Shown in pieces: positions 1-7,764 of a DNA stretch of 64,000 bases. The position numbers and the translations under genes are program-made. Position 1 is the stretch's first letter, and each line of letters begins with the position of its first letter. The stretch comes from Thalassospira profundimaris WP0211 (GTDB lineage: Bacteria; Pseudomonadota; Alphaproteobacteria; Rhodospirillales; Thalassospiraceae): positions 1 through 64,000 of the forward strand of contig NZ_AMRN01000005.1 of assembly GCF_000300275.1 (NCBI RefSeq), read 5' to 3'. The notes under the pieces were generated by a model. It was not told the DNA's origin and searched no databases. It saw nothing but the letters and a program-made list of their open reading frames with translations.

Positions 1-68
1 CCGCTTCAAACATGAGCGGCGTTATCTGTTTGAAGGCAGACAAAGCCAAAACAGATATATCACCCTGA

Positions 69-146
<78 letters not shown>

Positions 147-150
147 AATA

Positions 151-183
151 AAGCCCTTAACTCAATGAGTTAGGGGCTTTTTT
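151..183 (+). terminator. Rho-independent terminator after tRNA-fMet
   Basis: A hairpin with arms at 151-163 and 167-179 (one mismatch) is followed by a six-T run. It starts six bases after the tRNA CCA end and would end the tRNA or rRNA operon transcript. Confidence 0.85.
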
Positions 184-350
184 GATTCTTGGGCTAAGTG
201 CCGAAATGGTCTGCTGGAATCACTATGGAATCATGCGGGAGCGAAAAACTGCGTACTGCAATTTCAGTGTGAATCATTTACTTCCTCAGGTCTTTTTCAA
301 ATTGAATGATTGCAGGTGACCCTCTCCCCAAAACTTGATCCATTTGGAGG

Positions 351-533
351 TTAAAGGGTCTTGTGCGGTCCATAGATGTCAGGTGCGTCCCGCCATCTCA
401 GGCCATTGCGGATGACGTGGATAATTCCGCTGATGACACGGCGGTCGTCAACACGTGGTCTACCATGGGAGCGCGGAAAGTATTGTCGAATACGCTCAAG
501 TTGAGCTTCGTTGAGCCAATAGTGATCAGACAT
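351..533 (-). pseudogene. IS5-family transposase, N-terminal fragment
   Basis: From the ATG at 533 the first 60 residues match the start of IS5-group (IS427-like) transposases, with WLNEAQLERIRQYFP, HGRPRVDDRRVISGI and GLRWRDAP followed by YGPHKTL. The frame stops directly after that conserved point, so the whole DDE catalytic domain is missing. The bases beyond the stop (about 317-350) look like the non-coding right end of such an element, suggesting an internal deletion rather than simple truncation. The transposase cannot be active. A longer frame reading in from 632 has no family support before the ATG at 533. Confidence 0.8.
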
Positions 534-687
534 GGGCAAGTCCTCCTGCCTACTTGAATCACATCCCAAATTAGATTTGAATCCTTGAAATAGCGAATGG
601 CAGGTTTGCGGACATTTGAGACCTCTGCTCAATGTCGCAAGCTGTACAGTTTGGTATCATGTCGCATTGATGATTGTCAGTCTGTTG

Positions 688-1098
688 CTAATGCTCTGTT
701 TCACAAAGTCCGTGGTCTGCAAGCGTCTCTATGACCGCACAATCTGCGATGTTGCCTGCATCGCATTTAGAAATTCGCTTTAGCTCTCGTTCCAAACGGC
801 GAAGTTTGGCAATCCTGTTTTGCACGTCCTTAAGATGCTCAACGGCTATGCTGTGAGCATCTTGGCATGGCCTTTCGGGATGTTGGCTTAGTTCCAGAAG
901 CCCTTTGATGTTCTCTATCGAAAAGCCAAGGTCACGCGAATGTCGAATGAACGAAAGGCGACCTAGACCATCCGCCGTATAGCGGCGTTGATTGCCCTCG
1001 GAACGCTCTGGCGCAGCAATTAATCCCATCTGCTCATAATATCGAATGGTCGGAATTTTCACGCCTGTCAGCTTGGAAAGTTGGCCTATCGAAAACAT
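688..1098 (-). CDS. MerR-family metal-responsive regulator (CadR/PbrR-like)
   Basis: A 136-residue protein with the MerR winged helix-turn-helix at the N-terminus (FSIGQLSKLTGVKIPTIRYY), a dimerisation helix around residues 82-110, and cysteines at 78, 112 and 120. That cysteine spacing resembles the Cd/Pb/Zn-sensing CadR and PbrR proteins more than MerR itself. An upstream in-frame GTG at 1107 lies inside the Shine-Dalgarno sequence (GAGG), so the ATG at 1098 is preferred. It diverges from the efflux gene at 1171, and the shared gap holds a typical MerR-type promoter. The likely role is derepression and activation of that efflux gene by divalent metal; the exact metal cannot be read from sequence. 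Confidence 0.88.
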   Translation of the reverse strand: MFSIGQLSKLTGVKIPTIRYYEQMGLIAAPERSEGNQRRYTADGLGRLSFIRHSRDLGFSIENIKGLLELSQHPERPCQDAHSIAVEHLKDVQNRIAKLRRLERELKRISKCDAGNIADCAVIETLADHGLCETEH

Positions 1099-1110
1099 GA
1101 AAATCACCTC

Positions 1111-1141
1111 TTGAACCTATAGCTACTAGAGGGATTATATT
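1111..1141 (+). promoter_or_regulatory. MerR-type promoter and operator for the metal-efflux gene
   Basis: A -35 box TTGAAC (1111-1116) and a -10 box TATATT (1136-1141) are separated by 19 bp, the overlong spacer typical of promoters activated by MerR-family proteins. The spacer contains the imperfect dyad CCTATAGCTACTAGAGG. It points toward the efflux gene and lies directly upstream of the divergent regulator. Confidence 0.82.
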
Positions 1142-1170
1142 TGTTTGGACAAAAATTTGAAAGGTCAAAC

Positions 1171-1842
1171 ATGAGCGACGTAAACGAAGCCTGCGGCTGT
1201 TCGGGCAACCCGACATTTGACGGAGTAGACCCTGTATACAAACGCATCCTCTGGGTTGTTATTGCAATCAATGCGGCAATGTTTCTCGTGGAGATGTCGG
1301 CTGGCAAGCTGGCTGGTTCTCAAGCGTTGCAAGCGGATGCACTCGATTTCCTCGGTGACTCCCTGACTTACGGGTTAAGCCTTGCTGTCATTGGCATGAG
1401 TTTGAAAGCCCGCTCTATGGCGGCACTTGTAAAGGGCATGAGCCTCATGTTGATGGGGCTGTGGGTCTTTGGCTCGACAGCCTATCAGGTCCTTGTACTG
1501 GGTGTGCCTCAAGCTGAAATCATGGGGGCAATCGGACTACTGGCACTGGCCGCAAACCTTGCAAGCGTTTTGCTACTCATGCGTTATAAGGACGGTGACG
1601 CGAACGTCCGTTCTGTTTGGCTCTGCTCTCGTAACGATGCAATCGGGAACGTGGCCGTCATGGTCGCAAGTATAGCCGTTTGGTTCACCGTGTCGGCGTG
1701 GCCAGACCTGATTGTTGCCGCCGTTATGGCAGGGCTTTTCCTCCGCTCGTCACAACTCATTCTTGTTCAAGCATGGCAGGAATATCGTAGTGGCGAAGAC
1801 TTGGGTGCTCTGCAAAATCACGGGCATGACCATGCCCATTGA
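1171..1842 (+). CDS. Cation diffusion facilitator (CDF) heavy-metal efflux protein
   Basis: A 223-residue inner-membrane protein. After a Cys-containing N-terminus (ACGCSGNP) there are about six hydrophobic segments. Residues such as QALQADALDFLGDSLTYG in the second segment and SRNDAIGNVAV in the fifth carry the acidic metal-site positions of the CDF fold, and the C-terminus is His-rich (HGHDHAH). The ATG at 1171 is preferred over the in-frame TTG at 1141, which overlaps the -10 box of the promoter. The protein is shorter than classical CzcD because it lacks the large cytoplasmic C-terminal domain. Placement behind a MerR-type promoter suggests inducible Zn, Cd or Pb export driven by the proton gradient. 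Confidence 0.85.
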   Translation: MSDVNEACGCSGNPTFDGVDPVYKRILWVVIAINAAMFLVEMSAGKLAGSQALQADALDFLGDSLTYGLSLAVIGMSLKARSMAALVKGMSLMLMGLWVFGSTAYQVLVLGVPQAEIMGAIGLLALAANLASVLLLMRYKDGDANVRSVWLCSRNDAIGNVAVMVASIAVWFTVSAWPDLIVAAVMAGLFLRSSQLILVQAWQEYRSGEDLGALQNHGHDHAH

Positions 1843-2112
1843 AACCTACTATCTCATTCTAGTGGTTGGGCTTTTAGCGGGCGCGTATATGCTTGGAATG
1901 TTGCTGTGGTCTATAGTCCAGCCCAAGCGGCGTGTCTGGCCATCATCCTGATTGGATGGGGTATTCTTACCGCATCCCTTTGGGTGTTGCCAGTGCTTGC
2001 GATTGGTTTGGCTGTCTTGCTGATTGCGCCTCTCGCGGAAGAACCGTGGTTGCAAGAAAAATATGGCGCACCATATCAGGAATACAAACTAAACGTACGC
2101 CGTTACCTATAA
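1826..2112 (+). pseudogene. Isoprenylcysteine carboxyl methyltransferase-like protein, internally deleted
   Basis: Two pieces of one membrane methyltransferase-like gene lie in different frames. The first (ATG 1826 or 1832 to stop 1951) begins PIETYYLILVVGLLAG. The second (about 1906-2112) ends with LAEEPWLQEKYGAPYQEYK, the conserved C-terminal signature of the ICMT/NnrU-like family. The middle, including the usual glycine-rich and RNP-type cofactor segments, is absent, and the join changes frame. Such genes often accompany CDF/MerR metal modules, so this is probably a decayed member of the upstream operon, which it overlaps by a few codons. Confidence 0.7.
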
Positions 2113-2134
2113 GGTAAGCGCACTGGGAATCCTC

Positions 2135-2299
2135 ATGAACGGCTTGCTTGAACTGATTCAAGAATACGGAAATTGGATCTATCTACTACTGTTTGCTTAT
2201 TGTGCATTGAAAAGCGGGGCACTGCCCCTCTTGCCGGTCAGTTGGAAAACCAGAGCCGACATAATGGTGGCTGAGTCAATCGCTGCCGAGCCAGCTTGA
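2135..2299 (+). pseudogene. DedA-family membrane protein, N-terminal fragment
   Basis: The frame from ATG 2135 encodes 54 residues, starting MNGLLELIQEYGNWIYLLL and FAYCALKSGALPL, which match the beginning of DedA/SNARE-associated membrane proteins. Identity to that family ends abruptly near base 2226, and the last 24 residues look like read-through into unrelated DNA. The rest of DedA is missing. It closes the decayed CDF-methyltransferase-DedA cassette and marks a recombination breakpoint just before the mercury locus. Confidence 0.6.
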
Positions 2300-2345
2300 A
2301 AAGTGATGCCCGCACCAGCAACTCGCGCAAATCGGCTCCGAGTGG

Positions 2346-3017
2346 TCATTTGCCAGCCCAGTTTGCGGGATCAACGTAGAGTCCGAACCAAATGGACCAC
2401 AGGCCGAGTAGTGCGAAGATGACGCCAACAAGCCACCGCATTTGCTTCAATCGTTCTCCCAATGCATCGAGCGAAGTGGCGAGTTTCGGAACCGCTGCAA
2501 AAAGTGCAAGCGGCGATGAAAGGAAAAGGCCGAAAAGAAACATCATCGTGAACCCGGTCGCGACTGTTCCTGTGGTTGCTGCCAATCCGAGCAAACCAAA
2601 TAGAATAGGTGCGGCGCAAGCAGGGATGTTGAGGCCGAACGCCAGCCCCAATATGAATGGATTTTGTGCGCTCTTCCAGGCGGTGGGAGAGAGGTTAAAC
2701 CCCCGCTTCACAAAGTGCCCTCTGCCAACTAGAAATGCCATTCCAATGACCAGATAGACCAGGCCGAAAATCAGCCAAACGCCTGTTTGTGCGGCGATGA
2801 TTTTCTGCCCAAGAAAAGCAATCAAGCCACCGACTAAGCCTGATACAAGGGAGCGCGTGGCGATGAACGTTAGAACAGCATTCAGCTTTTCACGACTTGA
2901 GCGGTTATTTTGCGTTTCAAGAAAGAGTAAATGGCCGCCAATCGTACAGGGCTCGATAAAACCCAATAGTCCTAAGCCGACTGGCAGCAGCAAAAATTCC
3001 AGCGTTGTGAATACCAA
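2346..3017 (-). CDS. CcdA/DsbD-like transmembrane protein at the end of the mer operon
   Basis: A 223-residue protein with about six membrane segments. Two half-repeats each carry the Pro-Cys signature of the CcdA/DsbD transmembrane fold: GFIEPCTIGGHLLF near residue 20 and NIPACAAPILFG near residue 130. Members move electrons across the inner membrane through this cysteine pair. The likely start is a TTG at 3017 with AAGGAGAG seven to eight bases upstream. It is co-directional with merT-P-F-A, 112 bp after merA, which suggests a redox or transport role linked to mercury handling. No periplasmic thioredoxin partner is encoded next to it. The function in mercury resistance is inferred from position only. 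Confidence 0.75.
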   Translation of the reverse strand: MVFTTLEFLLLPVGLGLLGFIEPCTIGGHLLFLETQNNRSSREKLNAVLTFIATRSLVSGLVGGLIAFLGQKIIAAQTGVWLIFGLVYLVIGMAFLVGRGHFVKRGFNLSPTAWKSAQNPFILGLAFGLNIPACAAPILFGLLGLAATTGTVATGFTMMFLFGLFLSSPLALFAAVPKLATSLDALGERLKQMRWLVGVIFALLGLWSIWFGLYVDPANWAGK

Positions 3018-3129
3018 TTAAATTCTCTCCTTTCTTGATGCTTATCCTTCCAGTTGGGGGAGTATCAATGGCGGGTGCGCGCATAGCGCCTTTATCGAAT
3101 GTTGCGCAAGCCATGGTTTTTGCGACTGA

Positions 3130-4563
3130 TTACCCTGCGCAGCAGGACAATTTTTTCACGTCCATGTCAAAGGTTTGAGCAGCGAGCTTCAATCCTTCAA
3201 CAGTTGTGAGATACGGGAAAATCATTGAGCCAAGATCATCATAGGTCATGCCTGTTTTGATCGCCAAAGCTGCCGTTTGGATACTGTCTGAGCCTTCAGG
3301 AGCTAAAATGTGCGCTCCAATGAGCTTTTTCGTCTTTCCGTCTGCAACGAGTTTGATCAATCCGCGTGTATCTCGAGCGGCGAGAGCACGAGGCACATTG
3401 TCGAGGGTCAAAATTGAAGTTCGCGCCTCAATGCCTTGTTCTTTGGCTTGCCGTTCTGTTAGGCCAACACTGGCAACCTGTGGATCGGTGAACACAACAG
3501 CAGGCATCGCCGAGTTGTCGTAGGAAAGAGAATTGCCGTTCATGGCATTACTTGCTGCGATTTTTGCACCATAGGCAGCCATGTAAACGAACTGGTCGGT
3601 GCCGGTTACGTCACCAGCGGCATAGACACCGGGACGCGTCGAACGCATGCGGTCATCGACCTTGATGCTGCCGTTGGGTAGAAGTTCGACACCGATCTCT
3701 TCGAGCCCCATGCCGGATGTATTCGGTATGCGGCCTGTTGTGATGAGAACCTGTTCAGCTACAATGGTCACATCCTGCCCGCCCTCCGTGACGTCTAGGG
3801 CTATCCCGCCATCGGTATTACGAATGCTGTTGTAGCCCAGTCCATCGCGAACAGTTATTCCTTCGTCCCGAAAATACTCCGCCAGGGCTTTACTGATTTG
3901 AGGTTCAGCTTCTGGCAACAGCCGGGACCGGCAAACGATGGTGACATCAACACCCGACCGCCCAAGCATCTGCGCCAGTTCACATCCGATGTAGCCACCT
4001 CCGATTACCAGAATTGATTTCGGTAAGGCGTCGAGTTCAAGCGCTTCGGTACTGGTCAGGTAGGGAACGCCGTCAATGCCTTCAATATTGGGAGTTGCCG
4101 CTGAAGTACCCGTAGCGACAATCACCTTGTCCGCCGAGATAAGTTTCCCATCGACGGAAACGCCGCCTTCCGCCAGTTTCGCTGCACCCTCAATATAGGC
4201 CACGTTTTTATAGGAGGGAAGAATGTCGCTGTACTTAGAGTGGCGAAGCGTCGTCACCAATTCGTCTTTCTGGGCGGTCAAAGCTCTCCAGTCCTCAATG
4301 CATGCCTCAGCCTTGATACCTGCGAAACGCGATGCGGCTTTTGCGTGGTGGAGAGCGTCAGCGGCACGGATCATGGCCTTTGACGGTACGCAACCAACAT
4401 TAACGCAAGTGCCGCCAATCATCCCGGAGCCGATGAGTGCTACACGAGCTCCCTGCTCAGCTGCGGTAATGGCAGCCGAAAATCCTGCCGAACCGGCTCC
4501 GACGACAATAAGATCGAATTTTTCCTGGCCTTCTGACGTAGTGTTGCAACAGCCTTCGTTCAT
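3130..4563 (-). CDS. merA: Mercuric reductase MerA
   Basis: A 477-residue cytoplasmic flavoprotein that reduces Hg(II) to volatile Hg(0) with NADPH. An FAD-binding GAGSAG lies at residues 22-27, the redox-active pair sits in GGTCVNVGCVPSK (C53, C58), an NAD(P)-binding GGGYIGCELAQ lies mid-protein, and the dimerisation domain contains DPQVASVGLTE. The vicinal C-terminal cysteines that pass Hg(II) to the active site are present (SCCAG, C474-C475). Unlike Tn501 MerA there is no N-terminal HMA domain, only a short tail with a CC pair at residues 5-6. The ATG at 4563 overlaps the merF stop by 4 bp; a longer upstream frame is merF read out of phase. Confidence 0.96.
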   Translation of the reverse strand: MNEGCCNTTSEGQEKFDLIVVGAGSAGFSAAITAAEQGARVALIGSGMIGGTCVNVGCVPSKAMIRAADALHHAKAASRFAGIKAEACIEDWRALTAQKDELVTTLRHSKYSDILPSYKNVAYIEGAAKLAEGGVSVDGKLISADKVIVATGTSAATPNIEGIDGVPYLTSTEALELDALPKSILVIGGGYIGCELAQMLGRSGVDVTIVCRSRLLPEAEPQISKALAEYFRDEGITVRDGLGYNSIRNTDGGIALDVTEGGQDVTIVAEQVLITTGRIPNTSGMGLEEIGVELLPNGSIKVDDRMRSTRPGVYAAGDVTGTDQFVYMAAYGAKIAASNAMNGNSLSYDNSAMPAVVFTDPQVASVGLTERQAKEQGIEARTSILTLDNVPRALAARDTRGLIKLVADGKTKKLIGAHILAPEGSDSIQTAALAIKTGMTYDDLGSMIFPYLTTVEGLKLAAQTFDMDVKKLSCCAG

Positions 4564-4796
4564 AGCATGTCTCCGGAACCGACATTTGCTTTTGGGATTC
4601 GTGAACGGCGAAATAATGCGAAAGCCGTAATGCCAAGGAAAATTACCAATGCGGGAAGGAGAACATAATCCAACCATGCCAGCCAAGCTGAGAGCCCGAT
4701 GGCTCCCAACAACAAGACCAAGGCAGGTGTGAAGCAGCAGATAGCCGCAATCGCTGATCCAATGATCCCAGTTTTTAGTAAAGTTCTATTTTTCAT
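4560..4796 (-). CDS. merF: Mercury transport protein MerF
   Basis: A 78-residue inner-membrane protein with two hydrophobic segments. A vicinal cysteine pair at 20-21 in the first segment (AAICCFTPALVLL) is the hallmark of MerF, which brings Hg(II) into the cytoplasm for MerA. The gene overlaps merP by 4 bp at its start and merA by 4 bp at its end, so the three are translationally coupled. A second cysteine pair near the C-terminus, found in some MerF proteins, is not seen. Confidence 0.9.
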   Translation of the reverse strand: MKNRTLLKTGIIGSAIAAICCFTPALVLLLGAIGLSAWLAWLDYVLLPALVIFLGITAFALFRRSRIPKANVGSGDML

Positions 4797-5092
4797 GACT
4801 TTTTGTCATCTTGAATGATTGTCGATTCGTACCCTATCGATGCCGTCGCCGCTTGAATTTCGCTGGCCGTTGTCAGGTCGTCATCAAATATCACTGTTGC
4901 AGTGCGATCATCCATGGTGGCCTCAACGGTCTTAATACCATCAACCTTGGAGATTGCCTGCTCGACCATATACGGACAACTGGCGCAATTCATCCCAGGG
5001 ACTGAAAGCTTGATGGTCTGGTCGGCGGCTGTGGATGGGCTGGTGAACATGACTGTCGTTGCCAGTATGGCAAAAGCGAGGATTTGCTTCAT
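4793..5092 (-). CDS. merP: Periplasmic mercury-binding protein MerP
   Basis: A 99-residue protein with an N-terminal signal peptide (MKQILAFAILATTVMF, cleavage near TAADQ) and one HMA ferredoxin-like domain. The metal-binding motif is GMNCASC (C36, C39). It captures Hg(II) in the periplasm and hands it to MerT or MerF. It lies 12 bp after merT and overlaps merF by 4 bp. The C-terminal acidic and lysine tail (DDKKS) is a little longer than in Tn501 MerP. Confidence 0.95.
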   Translation of the reverse strand: MKQILAFAILATTVMFTSPSTAADQTIKLSVPGMNCASCPYMVEQAISKVDGIKTVEATMDDRTATVIFDDDLTTASEIQAATASIGYESTIIQDDKKS

Positions 5093-5104
5093 ATGTGGAA
5101 TTCC

Positions 5105-5509
5105 TTATTTTCCGATAATAATGGGGAGGATGTATGGCCACGCGAGCGCTAGAACGATCAAGGCGGTTGCAAACCATAACGCCAATTTAACAATCCGATT
5201 GGGCAATGGCCGTGCGCAAGCTGCACCGTCAGCGCATTCGTTTTGCGGTTTTCTGTAGACCAGGAAATATCCGTACCCGAGAAAACCCAAGGTTATAATA
5301 ACGAGTATTGGTTGATAGGGTGCCAGCGCAGTCAAGTTACCGATCCAAGCCCCGCCCACACCAAGGCTAAAGAGTGCCAGGGGGATAATGCAGCATGAAG
5401 ATGCTAAAATCGCGCCTATGACCCCTCCCGTTGCGAATACACGCATCTTTCCATCATCAATGCTTCCTGACGCATTTGCGGAACTGGCATGCAATTTTGT
5501 TGTGCTCAT
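5105..5509 (-). CDS. merT: Mercuric transport protein MerT
   Basis: A 134-residue inner-membrane protein with three hydrophobic segments. The vicinal pair C39-C40 lies in the first segment (SSCCIIPLAL), and a second cysteine pair (C92, C98) lies in the loop before the last segment, as in known MerT. It receives Hg(II) from MerP and moves it inward. The ATG at 5509 has GAGGA about nine bases upstream, so it is preferred over an in-frame codon at 5527. It is the first gene of the operon, directly behind the mer promoter. Confidence 0.93.
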   Translation of the reverse strand: MSTTKLHASSANASGSIDDGKMRVFATGGVIGAILASSCCIIPLALFSLGVGGAWIGNLTALAPYQPILVIITLGFLGYGYFLVYRKPQNECADGAACARPLPNRIVKLALWFATALIVLALAWPYILPIIIGK

Positions 5510-5540
5510 GGCGGTTGATCCTCGCATTCATTCAAAAATT

Positions 5541-5571
5541 AGGATAAAGTCTGTAGTAACTACAGACTCAA
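5541..5571 (-). promoter_or_regulatory. mer promoter and MerR operator (PmerT)
   Basis: On the minus strand a -35 box TTGAGT (5571-5566) and a -10 box TATCCT (5546-5541) are 19 bp apart. The spacer holds a dyad of 8-bp arms around one central base, TCTGTAGT-A-ACTACAGA on the plus strand (5550-5566). This is the classic architecture of a MerR-repressed and Hg-activated promoter, placed between merT and merR. Confidence 0.88.
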
Positions 5572-5583
5572 GAGGTTTTTTTG

Positions 5584-5997
5584 ATGAATGGTCACGTTTC
5601 AGTGAAGGGCTTAAAGCGAGCAAAATTAGCGGAGAGAACTGGCTGCAATTTGGAAACGATACGCTACTACGAGAAAATTGGCCTTATGCCGGATCCTCCG
5701 CGCACGTCATCAGGGTATCGTGTATATGATGATACACACGCTGAACGACTTGGATTTATACTCCGAGGGCGACAGCTAGGATTCTCTATTGATGAATTAC
5801 GGGGACTTTTACTGCTGGTTGACCGGGGTACTCAAACATGCGCCGATGTGAAGGTGCTCACGGAAAAACACCTGGTGGACGTGCGTGCCAAGATTGAGGA
5901 TTTAAGGCGCATTGAGAAGGTGCTTGCTGCCACAGCAGCACAATGCTCCGGTGAACGGGTGCCCGAATGTCCCGTATTAGAGGCACTGGGATCTTGA
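5584..5997 (+). CDS. merR: Mercury-responsive regulator MerR
   Basis: A 137-residue regulator with the MerR helix-turn-helix ([18 protein letters not shown]) followed by the long dimer helix. Cysteines at 86, 121 and 129 correspond to the three Hg-binding cysteines of MerR; the last two are eight apart instead of nine as in Tn501. It diverges from merT and shares the operator at 5550-5566. The ATG at 5584 is preferred; a TTG directly before it is in frame. Its stop overlaps the start of the next gene (TTGA). Confidence 0.93.
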   Translation: MNGHVSVKGLKRAKLAERTGCNLETIRYYEKIGLMPDPPRTSSGYRVYDDTHAERLGFILRGRQLGFSIDELRGLLLLVDRGTQTCADVKVLTEKHLVDVRAKIEDLRRIEKVLAATAAQCSGERVPECPVLEALGS

Positions 5998-6323
5998 TTG
6001 GAACGGTCGCTTTTTACGTCGGCGCAGCCGTGGCCGAAATTGCTGGTTGCTTTGCCTTCTGGGTGTATTTCCGGTTAGGTAAAAGTGTTTTTTGGCTTGC
6101 GCCGGGTTTAGTCAGTCTCGTTCTATTTGCATATCTGTTGACCCGTGTGGACAGTGACTTTGCAGGTCGAGCCTACGCAGCCTATGGCGGCATATACATA
6201 GCTGCGTCGATCCTTTGGCTCTGGCTGGTTGAAAACCGAACACCCGATCGGTGGGATTTAGTTGGGGCGGCGATCTGCCTTCTGGGGGCGGCAATAATTC
6301 TTTGGGGACCACGCGGGACATAA
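5994..6323 (+). CDS. YnfA-family (UPF0060) membrane protein
   Basis: A 109-residue, four-segment membrane protein carrying the family signature [21 protein letters not shown] near the N-terminus and [20 protein letters not shown] near the C-terminus. The family is small, resembles SMR/drug-metabolite transporters, and has no settled substrate. A TTG at 5994 overlapping the merR stop as TTGA gives a protein of the usual family length (about 108-110), so it is preferred to a GTG/ATG 27 bases earlier that would lie inside merR. Coupling to merR suggests co-transcription, but a role in mercury resistance is unproven. Confidence 0.82.
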   Translation: MIGTVAFYVGAAVAEIAGCFAFWVYFRLGKSVFWLAPGLVSLVLFAYLLTRVDSDFAGRAYAAYGGIYIAASILWLWLVENRTPDRWDLVGAAICLLGAAIILWGPRGT

Positions 6324-6388
6324 TATGTTTGCGAAACGAAGAATTATGCGTTCGTAACATCTGAAATGAAAAGGTCTGCGATTTAGCG

Positions 6389-7327
6389 TTATACTTGACC
6401 TCCAATAACGAACTGATCGTATGTATCGTGTTCGGGCGGCTCGTCCAAATCGCGGTCCCATTTTCCTGGAGCGTCATCAGGATATAGGAGAAGAGAGATT
6501 GTCATGCGGGTTTGATCGGGCAGTTCCGAGAATATGGTCATTTCCCGAACCTCTTCTTCGCCCAGCCAAATGCCTTTTGGATGCAGAATCCCTGTTCGGT
6601 TATCGATCAGCATATCCTGTTTTTCGGCTAAGGAAGAAACAGGTAGCGGGATGACCTCTTGACGACCGCGATAGAAAATTCCTGATTTAATAAGCGGCTC
6701 ACTACTCCATGCCCAATCAATAAAGCCGTCCTTGCCGACGACGATCATCGCCCGCTTGTGCGTCATTCTCAACCACTTGAGAATGGCTGCCGTCAGAGAA
6801 ACGTTGTAGCGGTCAGCCAAATGCGACATGAGATCAAGATCAATGGGGTGGCTTGAGATTTGGTCTCGGAAATCGTCCAGGGGCATCAGCAAATAAGAAG
6901 CGAAGGTATTTGCCTGTGCTTCGATCTGACCGTATTCAGAATTCCATTTGTGCATGTCGCGGCTGCTGCACTTGAGGCCCTCTGCCGAGATTTCTCTATG
7001 AAGCAGATAGTGCCCAAGTTCATGGGCAAGGGTGAAGTTTATGCGGCCCTTAGATTCAATGCTTTCATTGTAGATGATGCCCCATTCGCCATTGCCGCTT
7101 GGGTGGGGAAGCATTGCGCCTTCGAATTTACGAGAGAGATCCATGCCTTCAATCATGGTGATAGGAGCATCCGGGAAAACCTGTTTTGAATAATCCCGCG
7201 CTATCCCAGCCACGTTGATTGGGAAGCGGTCCAGTCCGTGGGCTTCATGGAAGACTTTGATCAGCTTACTGAGGTGGATTGCCCATTTCTCAGGCGTATT
7301 AGGTAGGTTCAATCTTTCTTCCCCCAC
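6389..7327 (-). CDS. ImmA/IrrE-family metallo-endopeptidase
   Basis: A 312-residue protein with the zinc-peptidase motif HELGH at residues 102-106 (TLAHELGHYLLH) and a downstream glutamate helix QIEAQANTFASYLLMP. In ImmA/IrrE systems this protease cleaves or antagonises a partner XRE repressor under stress, allowing excision or gene induction. The C-terminal 130 residues are not part of the minimal ImmA fold and are unassigned. The gene starts inside the 3' end of the XRE repressor gene (19-bp overlap), so the two are coupled as in ICEBs1 immR-immA, though the repressor here is encoded first. Confidence 0.88.
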   Translation of the reverse strand: MGEERLNLPNTPEKWAIHLSKLIKVFHEAHGLDRFPINVAGIARDYSKQVFPDAPITMIEGMDLSRKFEGAMLPHPSGNGEWGIIYNESIESKGRINFTLAHELGHYLLHREISAEGLKCSSRDMHKWNSEYGQIEAQANTFASYLLMPLDDFRDQISSHPIDLDLMSHLADRYNVSLTAAILKWLRMTHKRAMIVVGKDGFIDWAWSSEPLIKSGIFYRGRQEVIPLPVSSLAEKQDMLIDNRTGILHPKGIWLGEEEVREMTIFSELPDQTRMTISLLLYPDDAPGKWDRDLDEPPEHDTYDQFVIGGQV

Positions 7328-7629
7328 ATATCGATCATCTGCTCGATCTTCTTTTTGTCTTCATCCTCAAGCTTGCTGAATTTTCTGAAGAAGGCCTCTT
7401 GGAGCACTTTTTCATCGGGAGTCGCTTTCTCGTCCAACAGATAATCTGTCGTCACGGATAGGGCTTGAGCGATTCGGGTCAATTTCTCCGCAGACGGTTT
7501 ACGAGTATCTCGGTTCTCAAGCTCCCAAATGTAGCTCTTGCTGGATTCTGTGAGCTCAGCCAGCTTATCGAGCGAATAGCCCTTTTCCTGCCGATGATGG
7601 CGGATTTTCTCGCCTAATGAGGTCGTCAT
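7309..7629 (-). CDS. XRE-family transcriptional repressor (ImmR-like partner of ImmA)
   Basis: A 106-residue protein with an N-terminal HTH_3 domain (LGEKIRHHRQEKGYSLDKLA, then ESSKSYIWELENRDT) and a short charged C-terminal helix (EDEDKKKIEQMIDMWGKK). It likely represses its own operon and the divergent operon starting at 7765 by binding the twin GTTCG-N8-CGAAC sites between them, and would be inactivated by the overlapping metalloprotease. The ATG at 7629 follows GGGAGATGAC. Confidence 0.9.
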   Translation of the reverse strand: MTTSLGEKIRHHRQEKGYSLDKLAELTESSKSYIWELENRDTRKPSAEKLTRIAQALSVTTDYLLDEKATPDEKVLQEAFFRKFSKLEDEDKKKIEQMIDMWGKKD

Positions 7630-7667
7630 GTCATCTCCCTTGGTCGGTCAATTTGTTTTTCGACCGT

Positions 7668-7735
7668 GTTCGATATATGACGAACAAATTGGTGCTTGAC
7701 AAGAGAATTGCAAAAATGTTCGATATATACCGAAC
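7668..7735. promoter_or_regulatory. Twin XRE operators in a divergent promoter region
   Basis: Two 18-bp sites, 7668-7685 and 7718-7735, both read GTTCG-ATATAT-N2-CGAAC and are 50 bp apart centre to centre (about five helical turns). A consensus -35 box TTGACA lies at 7696-7701 between them; with a 17-bp spacer the -10 region falls on the second operator. This layout suggests repression of the rightward operon by the XRE protein, with the first site near the leftward promoter. The assignment to this repressor is an inference from position. Confidence 0.75.
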
Positions 7736-7764
7736 GAAAACGTGCTATTAAGGAGATTCGAAAT

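Noticed and set aside
7696-7764. Longer N-terminus for the DUF2188 protein
   Set aside because: It would begin on the -35 box of the promoter, and the ATG at 7765 has a strong ribosome-binding site.
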